From: Sphagnum magellanicum
Taxonomy: Eukaryota > Streptophyta > Sphagnopsida > Sphagnales > Sphagnaceae
Length of the DNA stretch: 64,000 bases
Assembly: GCA_021904315.1 (NCBI GenBank)
Contig: CM038919.1
Location: 19,151,666 to 19,215,665, forward strand
Reading direction: 5' to 3'
The notes under the pieces were generated by a model. That model had not been told where the DNA came from. It was given only the letters and a program-made list of their open reading frames with translations, and searched no databases. Shown one piece after another: positions 11,752 through 26,396 of the stretch (the stretch's first letter is position 1; each line of letters starts with the position of its first letter). The position numbers and the translations under genes are program-made.

Positions 11752-14700
11752 ATGATCACAATGTCTTGCGCCTGGCAGTCCTCCAGTTTAATTCATAGAG
11801 TTCGAGATCTCGCGACTTTAGTTCCGGACATGGTGAGTGTGAGAATAGCAGCTGGGAATACAATAAGCGCAAGGCCATGTTGTGAGATGAAGAGCGGCGG
11901 AGGAAAGGTGACTGTATGCAGCAGGGAAGGAGAGGAAAGGAAGTCTTGTATAGCGCAAGCGAAGTGTACGCTGCTGAAGTCTTCTGACAATTCATGTGGA
12001 GGGCCAGCGGAAGCCGCTCGCTTTGCTTACAACGATGCCATGGTCGTTTGCGCTGCCGCACACAATTTGGACGAGCGAGCACGAAGCGACATTGCGCTGC
12101 TCTCACAGTACTTCTCCTCTTAGATCGGATTGTTTGCTCATATCCCCCTCTCCTACTCCAAGTTTCCAGTTTCCAATCTTTCCTTGTCTTTTCTTTCTCC
12201 TTCTTCTCTCTGTGTGACTCCTTCCAAGCCAAACATACAACCAAACACAGAAAATGGTTTTGATGGATATGTAAGTTTGACTTGCAATGAATATGTTTTC
12301 TGACCTTGAAAAGCTCAAATGCAGAGAAATTTCCCGACTCAATATGCAGGCTCGAGCAGGCATAGCCAAACTGGCTTCGGGATTTCTTATGCTCGATGGT
12401 ATGTCATATAACTGATCTCTAAACTGAGAAGATATGGTGAAAAAAATATTTTAGAATTTTGTGAGGGCTTGGGATTGATTGTCTTCTGAAACTTGCACTT
12501 CTACCAGTTCCAATTGCATGTACAAAGTTGAAACTGCAGTGAAGGAAGAGAGCTTGGAAGTGTTCACATTCAGGATGCCTACTGTTATACACTTCCATTG
12601 AATGGATTGCTTTGGTTCTAATTGCTCTCAGAGAGCATTGCCTGTCCCATAATGTGCTAGCCCTCAAAGCTCAACATTGAACTTCAATTCTGGCAGCCCG
12701 TGCAAGAGAAGATGTGGAGAAACTTGATTTGAAGGCACGCAAGAAAATCGCAAGCCTGCGACGCATTGCTTGGGTTAGTGGGTGTCTTGAGAACTTTGGT
12801 TGCAAGTTCTATGCAAGTTCAAACCAAGATCTTCTATTGATTATCTATATTGACTTCCTTTGTGCAATCTTGATGGTTCTCACATGTGGTAACTACAATG
12901 AAACAGATTGGGTGTCTAGTATGTGAAGCCACAAGGGAAGTTAGTAAATGAACTTGTGGGTTGGGTGTGCAGGGTATGAAGGAGAGTGCATGCATGGAGC
13001 TTAGCATTGTGGCAGAAGAGCATTGGAGTGATGGTGCCTTGGATGTAAGAACTCCTCTTCACATGGACAGGAACACCATTGTCACAATTCAACTATAGAT
13101 GTTCCAACTTTCCTGCAATGTCATCCCAGTAACTGGTGATCTCTGAAAAGGAGGAGTTAGTCAATTGCCAAGTCATGGCAAATGATCTAGAGAAGAATCA
13201 AATGTCTTCAAGTGCATGAACTTGAGCCAGTAGAGAGAGTTGCTAAGTTATTTATTGGACATGGTCAGTGAAGAAATGATATTTTAATAGGCTAGCAGCC
13301 CTTGATAGCATGTCAACCTAGAAACTTGGGAGGCTGCTCACTTTGTGCCTGGGGTGGACTTCTATGGTTGCAAGCATCAATATTGTTTTTCAGAAATCGC
13401 TAAAGCTGTGGAAGAGATTTTGCAGTAATTAATTCGTAAATTGACTGTTCATTTTTGCATTGCCACACTTTTGGTATTGAATAGTGTGGAGATGTCTTAA
13501 AGTGCAACTGCTTGCTTACTCAGTGTCAGCATGTTCAATGGTAGGTCACTGAGTCATGAATTGTGTAAGAGTAACATGGGTTGGTGGTGTTTTCTTTCAT
13601 CAGGCTGATCTGCGATTGGTGGATTTGCGCACTCGCAGACGTGTGATGGAAGATGTTCATGTGTCCCTTCAGGTATATTGCAGTACAGTTGCACAGTCTT
13701 GTCACTGCAATTTCATAGGTACTTCTCATATACTTCTGGATATGTTGCAGGTGGTTAGAAATTCTGTTTCGTCTCCTTTCCTGTTTTGACAGAGGTTGGG
13801 TAGTGTGGTTTATTGGTATGGATTCTGGCAGATTGTGAAGAATGTGCATAGAGCAATTGTCAGAAAATTACAATTGAGGTGAGATGGCATTTGGGCCTTT
13901 GAGCAATCTGTTGCATAGTTTGTTGTTGTCCTCTCGTTCTTCCTTTGACAACTATTTTTTTGTTCCAAATCAATAAGTTGGCTGCTTCCATTGTGTGATC
14001 TGTTCTCAGAAGCATGCGACTAAGGCTAACCAGCTGTCTTCAGGGTGAATGGGAAGGTGACTGATGCAGGAAGGCCTCTGGTCCTGGGGTCAGTGGAAGA
14101 AGACAACTCCAGTCTTAGATGGACGCAGAGAGTCAGTTACCCAACATATGATTATCTGACTGTGATTCAGGTAAATAATAGTGATTCTTGATTCTCAATT
14201 CAATTTTTTGTCTACAAGAAGTGGGTTGGGACTAGTTTAGCTTGGCAATCTTTTGGAATTCATGATCTACAAGTGTGTTCCATACATGGAACAGCCCATA
14301 TCTACATTGTATTTGTGATGTTGTCTGTGATTAGATGGTCCAATTTAGCCATTTACTCTCATGAAATTCCTGGTATCAATGTGGATGAATGCTTGTTTGA
14401 GTTTGTAGGATGCATACTGGAGCATGACCTCAGCTCTTGTGGAGGTTGAAGGCAAAGATTGCTCTGATCCTGATGAGGTCTTCTCTTCTTCACAGGCCTG
14501 GTGATAATGAGTTGCATATGGAGTTCTGGATCTCAAAATTGTGTCAAGAGAGAGAAGTTTGGGTTTGAATCTCCTCTTTTTATTTCCTTCTTGGGTGCCA
14601 CTTCACTGAACACTTCGCATTTTCAAAAAACAAGATGACTTCTGAATAGCTGGGGGTTATGATTCAGGAAATCTTTCATTTTGTCAATGGCATTAGTCCA

Positions 14701-15812
14701 GCAAAATGTGGGAAACTTAAAGTTAGTATTTAGACACACCAATACAACGAGTTGCAAACATGTTTCACATGGCAGTTTCTGTTAAGGTGTTATGGTGACA
14801 GGATTTTACTAACTGCATGGTGATTTTGTTTTGTGCACAATTGGTGGACAGCTGGAATTCATAGTGGCTGCCTTAATGGACCTGGACGAAGTGGATGGGG
14901 GCAGTGGGGCTTTATTGTTGGCAGAATGTGCCAGCTCTCCTGATGTTGCCACTCGGTGAGTGCTCACTCTCTCATCACACTTCTTCTCAGGCAAGTTTTC
15001 ATGCATTAAATTACCACCAAAGCAGAGGATTTATTTTGTGGCAGAATCCCATGTCAAAGAACTCAAGTGACATGGAGCACCCTTCCTCACTTCTGTGGTT
15101 AGGGAACAACATTGTAGGGTGCACCCCTAACAAGAGTGGCATTTCCTTTGTCTCCCATTCAACCTTTCATCATGATTGACCTGTGCCCTCCTGCTCATGA
15201 TATACATGGGAATAAAGTGCATGTTCTTAAATTTTAGAGGGTTTAGGATTTACCCCCATTAACTATTTTTTATCAAAGCTCCTTTTCCAAGGCAGACACT
15301 TCAAAACTCTAACAGAGCATGAGGAGCTCTATAGAGCTTTAAGACATGCTCTGGGTCTGGTCACAAGTGCATGAACTCACATATAAGGGTGGCATGGAGC
15401 AGGCATGCATTGGCAGATGCATTGGCAAATGCTCCATCACTATGGACACTTGGAAATGCAGGCCTTGCTGCCTTGCAGGTACAACTTTATCCCCTTAATT
15501 CTACCTTTGGGCTGCTGCACTTGTTGTTTGCATCCAGATTTTAGTTGAACAAACCTTGCCCTTTGGTGTAGTCAAACAAGAATGTAGATGGTATAATTTC
15601 AGTCATGACACTGTTCAAAACTCCAAACAAAGAGTTTATATCGATGTTTCGTGTTTTGGTGGCAGAGACTAGCAGGGGACAGTAATGCCACAGTGGCAGC
15701 AGCTGCCTCTAAAGCTATTGGTAAGCTTAAATTACAGTGGCAGCAACAACACAGAAACATTCTCTCTGCTCCATCAGATGCGGATACTGATGGAAGGCCT
15801 GATATCCTGTGA
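11752..15812 (+). CDS. AAF: Senescence-associated protein AAF-like, chloroplast
   Basis: The protein resembles plant AAF, a nuclear-encoded plastid protein linked to redox balance and leaf senescence; its biochemical activity is not known to me. Exons: 11752-12107, 12325-12398, 12697-12773, 12973-13044, 13604-13672, 13832-13878, 14044-14170, 14409-14477, 14852-14955, 15403-15478, 15666-15812. All phases join, giving 405 residues, near the family size. The N-terminus, rich in Ser, Arg and Ala, looks like a transit peptide. The core has repeated helical motifs: LDERARSDIALLSQ, LNMQARAGIAKLASGF, LDARAREDVEKLD. Later come EEHWSDGALD and NAPSLWTLGNAGLAAL. ATG 11752 has no in-frame ATG before it that fits better; ATG 11761 is also possible. 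The family name is from memory of Arabidopsis At1g66330 and deserves a homology check. Confidence 0.82.
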
Positions 15813-17104
15813 TCCAAGAATTACTTTTGAATCAAGCTTGCAGACTATTCTGAGCACCCCATGCTACCCATGATCAGTTATGGTGTAACACAATTTGGAA
15901 GATGATTCCAGCTACTGGTAAAACACACCCAAGAGAGCATGGGTGGGGAGTACATAACAATCTGGTGGAAGTATCTGCAAAGAGTCATCAATCTGATGGC
16001 AGATGTGGCAAATACAGGATAATTTATGCAATCTACAGGAAAGAGTGAAATACACTTCTATTTGCAATTCATCAGCAACACTGTCCCATAATACATACTG
16101 ATTATGCTCTGCGCTGCAATACTCTTCAAACACAATCACTGTCAACCATCACATGAAGCTGCATCTTGTGACAACACAGGAGGTGGAGAAAGCTCCGACA
16201 ACCAGAGTCACTGATTCCACATCTTCCTACTGGCTGTTTATTTTTCTACCAGCAAAGATTGTGGTGGGTACAAACAACTGACCCTTTCCTATCTGTCATG
16301 GTTTGAACTTCTCCCATACCTGAAAGAAATGTGTCTTCAAGTGTCAATCCAATGTAAAAGTTGACTTCACATCAGCTAAGACAAGAACAATGTACCAAAT
16401 GATGGTCTATGTAGATCAGTTGCCAGCTGATCTATTTCAAAAGATTTAGAAACCTATCAGATGTCAGTATGTAGGAGACTCACTGTTGCAAAATCATTTA
16501 CATGCAAAATGTGGCATTTATGCTCACACCATAGTAGTGTCATGTATAAGTATGTGGCCATGAATGAATTAAATGACTTAATGATAAGACTTTGTGTCTT
16601 CATCTTTAATCGTCAGAACTCTGAAATTTTTTAATGGGGCTGCTGCATACTTTTTGTTGAACTATTTACATCTTTGACAGAAACTGGACAATTGTTAGTG
16701 GTGGGGACAGTATGAGGAGCCCTTCAAATACAACAGGAAATTTCCAAGTTTTGTAGAAGCATTGGAGAAGATGAAGCATTGATAAGGGGCAGTTGTCATA
16801 TACAGCACAATAACTTCAAACAAGTATTGATTAAACCTGAGTACAGAGCAGCCAGAGATGTAGGCAAAGATGCCAATGCCAGCAGATGATATTCAGAGAG
16901 TTTCCCAGACCTAACACAATATGAAAGAGAGATTACTTCAGAGTCCCATATGGGAAGAGTTTGTCAAGAACCCCCTTTTCTTGGTTAGTTTTAGTATAAG
17001 ATATTCAACTTTGTGAAAGGAAAGCCACTGTTGTGAAAGGTAGCCAAAACCATTGTAGAAGTGTAGCAGGTTTGAGGGGAAAAAGAAAAGCATCACAGTG
17101 GAGA
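15813..17104. other. Convergent 3' region between AAF and VPS51
   Basis: The two genes converge here. No open frame with coding character was found on either strand. The region should hold both 3' untranslated regions. It is single-copy-looking DNA with no obvious repeat. Confidence 0.6.
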
Positions 17105-20100
17105 TTAAGCTTGTGATATCTGTTGGAGTGTTCCAAGACGCTGTCTTTCAGTTGTTGCCTGCATAAGCCTGTTCATAGCAGCTATGTCTAAGGGCACTGG
17201 CTCAACATTGCACCGATCAGATGCTGCTGCACATACCTTCACAAAAAAAAACCCATTCACAGTTCACTTTAGCTCACTGAAACAAGCAGGCAGCAAAGTA
17301 TGACCATTCTATGAAGGAAAAATTACAATCTCTCATCATTCAATACATTGCTTGATTGAGCCACTCCTCCTGGATAATCGACCATAATTGGCAATGCCAC
17401 TCATTGTATCAAAACAATACCAATCATATCCGATTCATTGAATTGCCTGATAACCTAGTGTCATCCCCAACGAACATTGAAATGGAATAGCTGGTTGGCC
17501 AGCGAGTCCGGAGCCCAACAATCAGAGCCCCAACTTCCTTCTCAGAACTTTGGGCAAACCTTGTGAAACTATGCCTTGCTAGACCTATAGGTTAATCAGG
17601 CTCAATTCTTCCTTCCTCAGTGTACAATATCCACCATTGACCGTTACAAACTAACTCTGAGATGCCATCTATTCTGCAGCTTTACAAGGTTGTAGATACT
17701 AAATGCAAACTGGACAAAAGAAGTTGGCACTGACCTCATCAAATAAAGCATCAACCACAGGATCGTTGTTAATCAAGTTTTGTAAGGCATTCCGCAAATA
17801 ATGGACATCAAGCTGGATTTGTTGGTAGCCACAACAGTTTAGTGTTTCCAGCCTAACAAACTCTTGGAAGGTTTTCAGGACCAATTTTACCACCGCAGAG
17901 ACCACAGATGCCTGTGCCAGGAGTTAGGCAAGAATTTTCAGAGACAAATTATATCACTGCCAATTTTTTGAGGTTAAAGTTTTCATTGTTTCACATCCAA
18001 AGCAAAAAGCCAGCAGTGAAATTTGAAGAGCTTAGGATCTTGAGATAAGCATGAAAAAAATGTGTGCATCCCACCTCAAAAGGTCACTCAACTACATACA
18101 GCTATTCCACTGTTTGGTTTCAAGCTCTGTTCTGAAACATCAAAGACTAAACCCAATCCCTTGCATCCCACACACCCAAAATAGTGGAATTTGATAGTAT
18201 ACCTGAGTATATTCAACTTTTGTGAACAGTTCAATGCGCCGGGTGAAAAGTTTTGCAATATCTCTCTCCCACAGCTTGCTTTTGGATTGAGAAACCCGAT
18301 AGATGTCACCCTTTGAAGCCACCTGCGAAGGGCCTGCATGGTCTGAATGTTTCATTCCTGGATTGATCCGTGGATGGCCTGGGTCAAACAATTGATGTAA
18401 TTCTGCCTCCAGTGTTGCCACCTGCAGGCTCTGACAAGGTAAAAAGTCAACAAGAAACCCTCCCACAAATTCCTTTCTCTATATTAAAAGCTTTAGATGA
18501 AACATTTTGCACACTGGAGATTAGTACTGAGGACATCAACAGTCTGTTGAAAATGTTTGCACCTAAGAATAGATCACCAAGCCAACTCCTAATGAATGTG
18601 TACTCACTGAATTTGGACAAGTCTTTCGTGCATGTTTTACAAAAGGGCAGACATGTTGACAGCTAAGTATGAAAGAGTGCTTCTTCACCCTATGGGGCTA
18701 CTGCCTCCATTTAGGAGGTGGCCACTTTGTAACCATGATCAGCAGGGAAACATGCTTGGCCATGAATCTCCCACCCCCAGGTACCCAAATGGTTTTTATT
18801 GACCATTTGACTGGATCCCCCTGCCATAGCTTGATTGGTTACAGTATGTAACATCTAGCTTTGCCTAGTGGAGATATGCAGCCATGAGGCCCAACCACTT
18901 GGGCTCCTGGCTTGACGTTCACATTTAAGACTGAAAGTTACCACATTCAACCATCTTGTTTTTGGCATGCATAGGACCTGATAATATACATGATTGAGAA
19001 CAGCAAAGCAAGCACTAGTTGGCCAGATCTCTATAGCAGGTCAAACGTCACCTCTTGTAACAATAAATCACTAAACATGCGGACCTCCGTTGGCTCCTTA
19101 CACTGCACCAAACTCCAATCCAATATTTTCTCTAGTTGTAGAGTATTCCAATTGAAAATTCCCTGGAATCTTGATATGGGCTTCTATCATCTACTCAATT
19201 CTGGTTGCTGCAAAGATCATAGAGAAAAGCACAAGAAGAATCTCAAATTTCCAATGTAATTGTTGAATATGATAGCCTAGAAGTGCCTTATCCTTTGAAG
19301 GGAAGGTGTAAAACTTTATGCATTTGGTGTAGAATTGAACCTCTAGCCAGAGAATGGTTTCCATGCTCTTGCGCACCAGAAGGGACAGCTTGTAAGCTTG
19401 CACATCTACATACTGAGCCACCCTCTTCAAGTTGAAGCAGCTGATGATTGGTTATGTGCAGACATTTCTACCTCCAAGATAGGCAATGTAAAGACAAAAA
19501 CTGAACAATAATCCTGGAATTAACCTGATGGAGAAGAGTGTCGCCAGTGGCATGAAAGAATCGACAAATTTCAGAGGGCACAAAGGCAGGACGTGCTTCA
19601 CTGCTCATGGCACCCCCTCCTATGAACCATGCTCCCACAATCTGCCAATCCAGCATATCTGTTTTGTCATTCCTTACCCTCCCAACTCCCTTGGCACAAA
19701 TGGTATTGTATCTATGTTGGAGTTCAAAACAGTAGAGGCCCCAATGCTATGACAGGCAAAGCTAGTGAGGATGTCTCATAGCACAGATATTTGCACATTC
19801 ACACATCTTGACCTGGAGAATGGTCTTGCAGCTATTTGCCTGTTCCAAACCAATTTCATCATGGCATCCATCTATATTAGCCTCCTCTTTCCCTTATCTT
19901 TCACCACCTTCTTGTCTACTCTCTATCCAATGCAAGCCCAAAATATTAGAAGAATGTTACACACATACCTCTGTGATCTTAGGAACAGCTGCTTGGTAGA
20001 TGTAGACTGAAAGAAGGGCCAGCACAAGGACTGAACTTGGTGTAGCCAATGGTCCGGATTGTGGCTTTCTCATGGGGATAGAACGTGAATTGATGCCTGC

Positions 20101-23100
20101 TTTCACACCTAGAGACAGAAAGTCATCTACTAGATTGGTGAAAAGATCTTGGAAGCCTGCCTGAACCAAGTCAACATACTCATCCCGCCACTCTGCTAGA
20201 TATTCTTCACTTTTATCAAGTAGCTCCTTCAGATCCTGCAAGAAGCACCAGATAATATTTGAGAGACTGATAACAAATGAACTGGTCCTAGCAAAATTGT
20301 AAACAGTTATCTTTTTTCTCTTCAGATTTGAAACGTTAGATGAATGGATGGCAGTGTCAAAGGATCTGATGACAGCACCATAGTAGCAAAGGATGTTGAC
20401 AAGAATAAAAACTGACCTGTAGAACATGAAGGCTACCTTGAATAATAGTTCTCTGGGCCTTTTCTAAGTAAGATCGTAGAACATTTGACTGCTTTGATGC
20501 CTCCATGTCCAATTGCTCTGGTATCACTAGAGCTGCTACACTCCCCAAAACTAAACTTGAATTGCTTATATAAACAAACACAAACCAGACAATTTGCAGA
20601 ACCTCTTTAAATGCCAATATAGAGTTATAGACACTGCAATTGGTACTGCCTGCTACAAGGTAGTAGTGTTGATCAGTAACACACCTGTGATATTCTGGTA
20701 TAGACCATTGAACATAATATTAATGTGCTGCCTGAGAGAATCCTCCACTGCCTGCACATGTTCACAAACATGGTAGTACTTTTCTGGGTATGATATTGAC
20801 TCACTCTATGAACTTTACACATTCAATGAAATTACTGGATATGGGGACAAACATGTCTTCTTCTAAGATCCTCCACACAGACTGCACAGTTATAGCTCCT
20901 TTCTGCAAGGAGCAGGAACAGATATCTCAACGGTGATAGGATCATCAGGGTTTAGTGTAATCAAGGGAGGTCTGGTCTAATGACTCCCCCTTATTTGGTT
21001 TACTGAAAATTCTTTCACCAGGAGAAACAATACTCAAACCACACAAAGAACTTGAGGTGATTAGAGAAAGAATTCACAAACCTTGGAAGCATGCTCAAAA
21101 AGACCAGCATCTGGCACCAACTCATTCAATAAGGTGACACCTTTTGACAGTACTCCTGTAGTCATGTAGGACAATTATTAAGATCCACTCTCAAACACCA
21201 GGAAGGCAATAAAAGAGAGTGACACTGCTATGGAGGTTGCTGTCTTGCATCCATGTATAACTGACAAAGCTTCACTGTGGGGGAGCAGATGTGGGTTGCA
21301 GACAAAAAAGAGGTCTATGGACAACTGTAAATAACATTCAGACTAGAACCTGAGAGAAAAAACAGGAGGAGATCGGCAGCATCCAGATAAATTCAATTTG
21401 AAACTACAATCCAGCATATGGTCTCCGTGAATTTACCAAGAGCTGCAATAAGCTCTGTTGCAGATAGTGCACTGGTCTCAAATCGCAATGACCTTTGAAC
21501 ACTTGCAAAGTACCTGAAAGTAGCACAGAAGTCAAGCAATTTCTGACATAGAGGATGGACCTATGAGCATCATAGGATAGACTTTTCAATGACCACATCT
21601 CTTGGTGACTCTCCAAGCTAATATGTGCTTATTAATTGGCACATCCACAATAGCATGCATTCCATGTGATAAAATAACCTTCACACATAGAGGCACAAAA
21701 CAGGGCTCAAACTTCCTATGGAACAGTCACTTGAAGATGCAGCTGCCACTAAACTGGGAGTTTTCAGCAATTTAGTTGTTTATTTTCCTCCTAGGAATTG
21801 TAAACAGGAAATTTGTGGCAAAGTTGCCAGAATTAGTGGAGAATAAAACACCTTCCAACCAACAAGACTAAAACATACAATTTGCTTCAGAAAGGACCAC
21901 AACAGCCTATGTCATAATTAATCAGGTGGTTGTGAGCAAAGCAGTTTGAACTATATCACCAAGAGACTTACTCATCAAAGAGTTTGGTGGCTGCCACAGT
22001 GAGTAACTTTTCATGGCTTGGAAAGAGTGCCTGATATGTGGCTGCTGTCTCTATGAAATCATGAATGAAATCCTATGTTCACCCAAAGGTGAGGTTGAGT
22101 TCAATGTAAGTTCTTGTCAGCACTATCGAACAGCAGAGAGTTGGAATGGTGGATTCTAGGACTAGACACCATAACTGCCACACAGTTACTACACCAGTAT
22201 GTAGCAAGTTGGTAGTATATATCAAACCATGAACAAATACTCCAATTCAAACCATGCACTTTTTGAAGTGGCAAATATCAAATTAATGTCAAGACAGGCA
22301 ATTCTGCAACCAACAAGACACAATCCCTTCCTCTCAGGGTGGCTTCCAAGATGGATCCCCCCCCCCTCGCACACAATCCTACTAGTTACAGCAACATGAA
22401 ACAAAGACTGTTACCTCTTCAATTTTTTCAAGAGCTTTTTGTGGAGATGTAGGAGTCTCTCCCTTGATGTCTGGTGTAGCCATACCTGTTTCTAAACCAA
22501 GAAAACTTTTCAGTTTATTCACCATAGTTGGTTTTGACACTCCTAAGTCCTCCAAAAGACGGTCCCAGTGTGCTGCTAGGAACATATTAATCAAGCTTTC
22601 CACCTGGCAGCCACCCCAAAAAGAAAGCTCTTATTCTTGAGAACAATTCTTTGTCCAGACTGATATCAGGCAAAATAGCAATAAGGTCAAGGTCACCGGA
22701 CGTCTCAATCATCTTCCTACTTTGAGGGCTGCTTAAAATGCTGGAATGGAATACATGTGGATTACAAGCTGAACTGATGGTGGTAGAGGAGCAGAGAAGC
22801 TGCATAGTTGATATGGAAAGACTATTGTCCCTACATACTGAAAACTTGGCCTGATTTAGTCTTGGAGCAGAACTAGGCTTATAAGATTGGAAAAGAACCA
22901 GAGTCCCAGGTGTGTGGCGTGACCCAAATACAAGGGCACGTAGTGGCATATACCGGGTGATTGAGTTGTTGAAGGAGTCTAACTGCTTGTGCTCGTGATG
23001 TGACAACAACAGATGAGTCCATGACCTGATCCTGCACACCAGCCAAAACTCTTGTTCATTTTCCACAACTGTGGTTTTTTTGTTGATACTTTGTTCGAAA

Positions 23101-25706
23101 ACTAGCTGAACGCTGCATCATTCAAAGTGTTCCAAATCCAATTTGCTGCAATAGAAAAAAAACATTAAACATCAATCTCTTCTATTTCTTGGGAAAACAA
23201 CACATGACAAGGAAGTACAAGGAAAAAATATGTACTTGGAGTTGTTTCTTCAGAGTACCAATAATTTCCTCAGCTTCCTGCCGACAACTTTGAAAGCCCG
23301 ATTTGCCATATTTCTACCCGATGCCCCAAAATTTACATTGTAAACCTAGTCACAGGATTAACAGGCAACAAAAAAGTCCAGCATATAAGAGACCACTTAA
23401 CCACAAGTGTGTCCAAAAGCTAGTAGCATCTCTGAAGCTGGCTTTGTTAGAGGGTACAGTAACCTCCTCCCTCTTTCCTACATAAGCCCTTTCTCCTTCA
23501 GATCATAAGTGAGAACAGTTGACATCCAAAACTTTGTGTCACACTTGCTGGGAGAACAGCAATAATGAAAGACTATGATGTCACAGGTTGCCATAGCTCA
23601 GTATTTCCAATCACCAGATGGTCATGTTGCAACCATTTATGGGAAATGTTTTCCCTCCTTGGTGCAGATGTTCTGTCAAGACAAAGAAATGGTGACCATT
23701 TGCACCAATTTCTAATCCAAAAGCCAGGAGGAGACAACACTTGTGGAGTCTAAACAAATACCTGGAGAATGGGAAGAGCTTCAAGATAGTGTTTTACAGC
23801 CACAGGGTAATCTTCCACCTTCATGCATTTGCGCAATCGCTTGGGTAAATCAAACACAAACTGCAAAAGTTAAATTCAGGCTGGTGTTGGAATTAAGCTG
23901 ATGCCCCATAATCTTAGTCAGAAAGCAGAGAAACAAAGGATGCTGGCTGATCACATTCAACATCACCAGGAAATCAAAACCCAAGAGATATGATACAGAG
24001 ATGATATGATCATATATGACAATGAGAAACAACCCACAAACATACAGTCCCATGCTCGCACCTGTATTTTGCGAAGTAGTCTGCAGGTGCGATTAAGCTC
24101 TTCAATGTGCTCACGTCTCTCACACATTGAGTCATTCACTGCATCGCTCTTTGCCCTTACAGCTGTGATCTGATAGCAAAGGTTCACATTACAGTAGTCC
24201 AGGTTGAGTGTTGTTTTGGCTCCAAAAATTATATATATACATATATATCCTCATCAACAGAGGGGCCAAAGAGGTAAAAACTAGCTCCCAAGAATCACAA
24301 AAGCAACAGACATGCACCACTCTGAAACCCAGGTGTACAAATTTAGAAGAATGTTGCACAGACCTACAAAACAAATGTTCACCAAGTTATTCCCTGCAAG
24401 AGGGGCTTGCATATAGATGTTGCCAACCTAGACAAAGCTCTATCCAAGAACATTGAAAACCTGTAGTTCATGCTCTGTATTAGAAGCTCAGGTCTTATGT
24501 ATGGTTCATGTTACAAGAAGGCCACTGACATTAGTCATGAACAAGCACAAAGAAATGCTAAAGTAAGATGACCCAATTCAGTACACATACAACTGTGACC
24601 AACATGCTGTAACCCTTATTGAGTATACAACCACTGCTTGGTCTTACCGAATCCAGAAGTTGCTCTATGTTCGATTCCATTCCTGCTATGTTCCACTTCA
24701 TTCTGCATTGCACACCTTTCACATGATCAAAGGTCATTTTGTCTTCACCCAGGATCACGTCTAAGGCAAGCTGTTACCAAATCCAAACCTTCTTAATTTC
24801 AAATGAAACAATGCATGCATATTTCCTGCCATATTACACCAAAATCTATTTCCAAATGAAACAATGCATATTTTTCATGCCATATTACAGTGCCAAAAGT
24901 CAAGTTTTAAACTACCGTCGAATGGTGTCAGTTGCACTGATGAATTTGTTGTAGTTCTCAAACACTAGCATTTGCATTGCACTGTCAAGGTTCTTAATTT
25001 CTGCTGCCATGCCAATGTACCTTTGGAGCACTTTATCCATTGGAGTCTTGCGGAGCTGCATAGATTGCACAAAACAGCTTGTTGTTATCACTTACCTAGG
25101 TAACCTGAAACCCAAAATCGAAACTTATATCCTTTTTTGCCCAAAGATCATCATCAATCTGCTGTCAAGAAACGTCCAATCTGGCATACAAATTTTACTC
25201 CTTTTGTAAGCTCTTCTAAGCCTAGTACCAGGGGTACGCACAGTAGCACAGAAATGACACCAAATGCATTCATGTGTCTTGTAGATGAAACAACTCTAAA
25301 CCAAACTACAGCAATGCTGCACATATCAGAGGAACACGAAAACCTAATAAATTATACCGAGGAAAAACCAAGAGTGATTCAGATCTGCAGGTCTCTGACA
25401 CAAGCGGCACTAGCAACAGATCAGGATTCAAGAGGAGTACAAATACATTTCCTTGTAAAACGAGCAGCAAAGGACAAACAGAACCACGCGACAGCAGAGG
25501 GTTAAAAAGAATTGTCAAACCAAGGAGTTCATGTAGTGATCGGGATCGAACTCCGCAAAATCGATCTGCTGCAAGCTATCAAGACGTCGCAACCGCTCCA
25601 TAGTGGGCACCCGCGAGTCCGACGAGGACGGCGAGCCATAGAAATTACTCAAAAGCTCTCTCACTCGATTGTCATTGGCAACATCATCCTCTTGTTCTTG
25701 TGCCAT
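17105..25706 (-). CDS. VPS51: VPS51 subunit of the GARP/EARP tethering complexes
   Basis: VPS51 (UNHINGED in Arabidopsis) joins VPS52, VPS53 and VPS54 to tether endosome-derived vesicles at the trans-Golgi. Twenty exons join in phase to 801 residues (Arabidopsis about 780): 25706-25521, 25055-24916, 24702-24648, 24169-24062, 23860-23762, 23313-23236, 23031-22954, 22603-22415, 22072-21972, 21513-21437, 21155-21082, 20751-20685, 20535-20417, 20235-19969, 19641-19525, 19412-19341, 19102-19052, 18421-18203, 17911-17735, 17236-17105. The Vps51 domain lies near residues 50-200 (AAEIKNLDSAMQMLVFENYN, FISATDTIRRM, RREHIEELNRT). C-terminal landmarks are CRFFHATGDTLL, RRIELFTKVEYTQ and GYQQIQLDVHYLR. 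Exon 17, only 51 bases (EPTEVRMFSDLL), was found by matching the family's EPREV motif. Every intron is GT-AG. The first ATG in frame is used. Confidence 0.95.
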
Positions 25707-25887
25707 AATAAGAATCACGTCTTGTGCACACTAGCAGGAGCGCCGCCGATCTCTTTGTCTTGTTTCTCTGCCACTGTACTCTCAAACGCTCCCTCTTCGA
25801 AACAAATTGCAGAAAACTGAGTACTGCATTGGAGCAAGAACAACAACAAGAAGAATGGGTGTGCCACACTGTGACCTTTCCATCTCT
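25707..25887 (-). promoter_or_regulatory. Short VPS51 upstream segment
   Basis: Only about 180 bases separate the VPS51 start codon from the edge of the 2.3-kb inverted repeat. The core promoter therefore lies here, inside the repeat arm, or both. I see no convincing TATA box. Confidence 0.4.
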
Positions 25888-26396
25888 CTATGAAGGAAGG
25901 TAGTTTGTTTTATTTTGTAGTTATGAGATCCACCGAACCGGGATGTCTCACATCGTGTTCTTGGTGTTATGGAAAGCTCTGCATTGCGCTAGCAGGGGTG
26001 CATGGGCTTTGGTTCCATGACGTTTGGACTTGCGGTTGAAAAGTTCTTTGAATATTGAACGATTTCTTGACTGAAAATTAAATTGAATTGTAGCTGAAAT
26101 TTTGGGAAAGAGCAGGATTTAATGGAATTTATTTGGTAAGATTTGGATTCACAATATGTGAGATTTTGATTTTTAAGTGGTTTCTGCCGCTGAAAATTCA
26201 AATAAATTCCAAAAAACCAGGTTTTGGAAGGAAAAATCAGTTGAGAACGTGGTAACACTTGAAGGCTTTTTGCCATTCAATTCAAGCGTTACTTCATTTC
26301 ATATTTGGCTGTTCAAAAAATCCATACATACATTGCAAAACAACTGTTCACATGTTGAGTTTCCCTATTTTGTAATGGGTTCACACTTGGGGCCAA

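Noticed and set aside
12254..12270. ATG at 12254 followed by a good gtaagt as an alternative AAF start
   Set aside because: It would open exon 2 in frame but drop the conserved LDERARSDIALLSQ segment; the CA|gtactt donor at 12107 joins in phase and keeps it.
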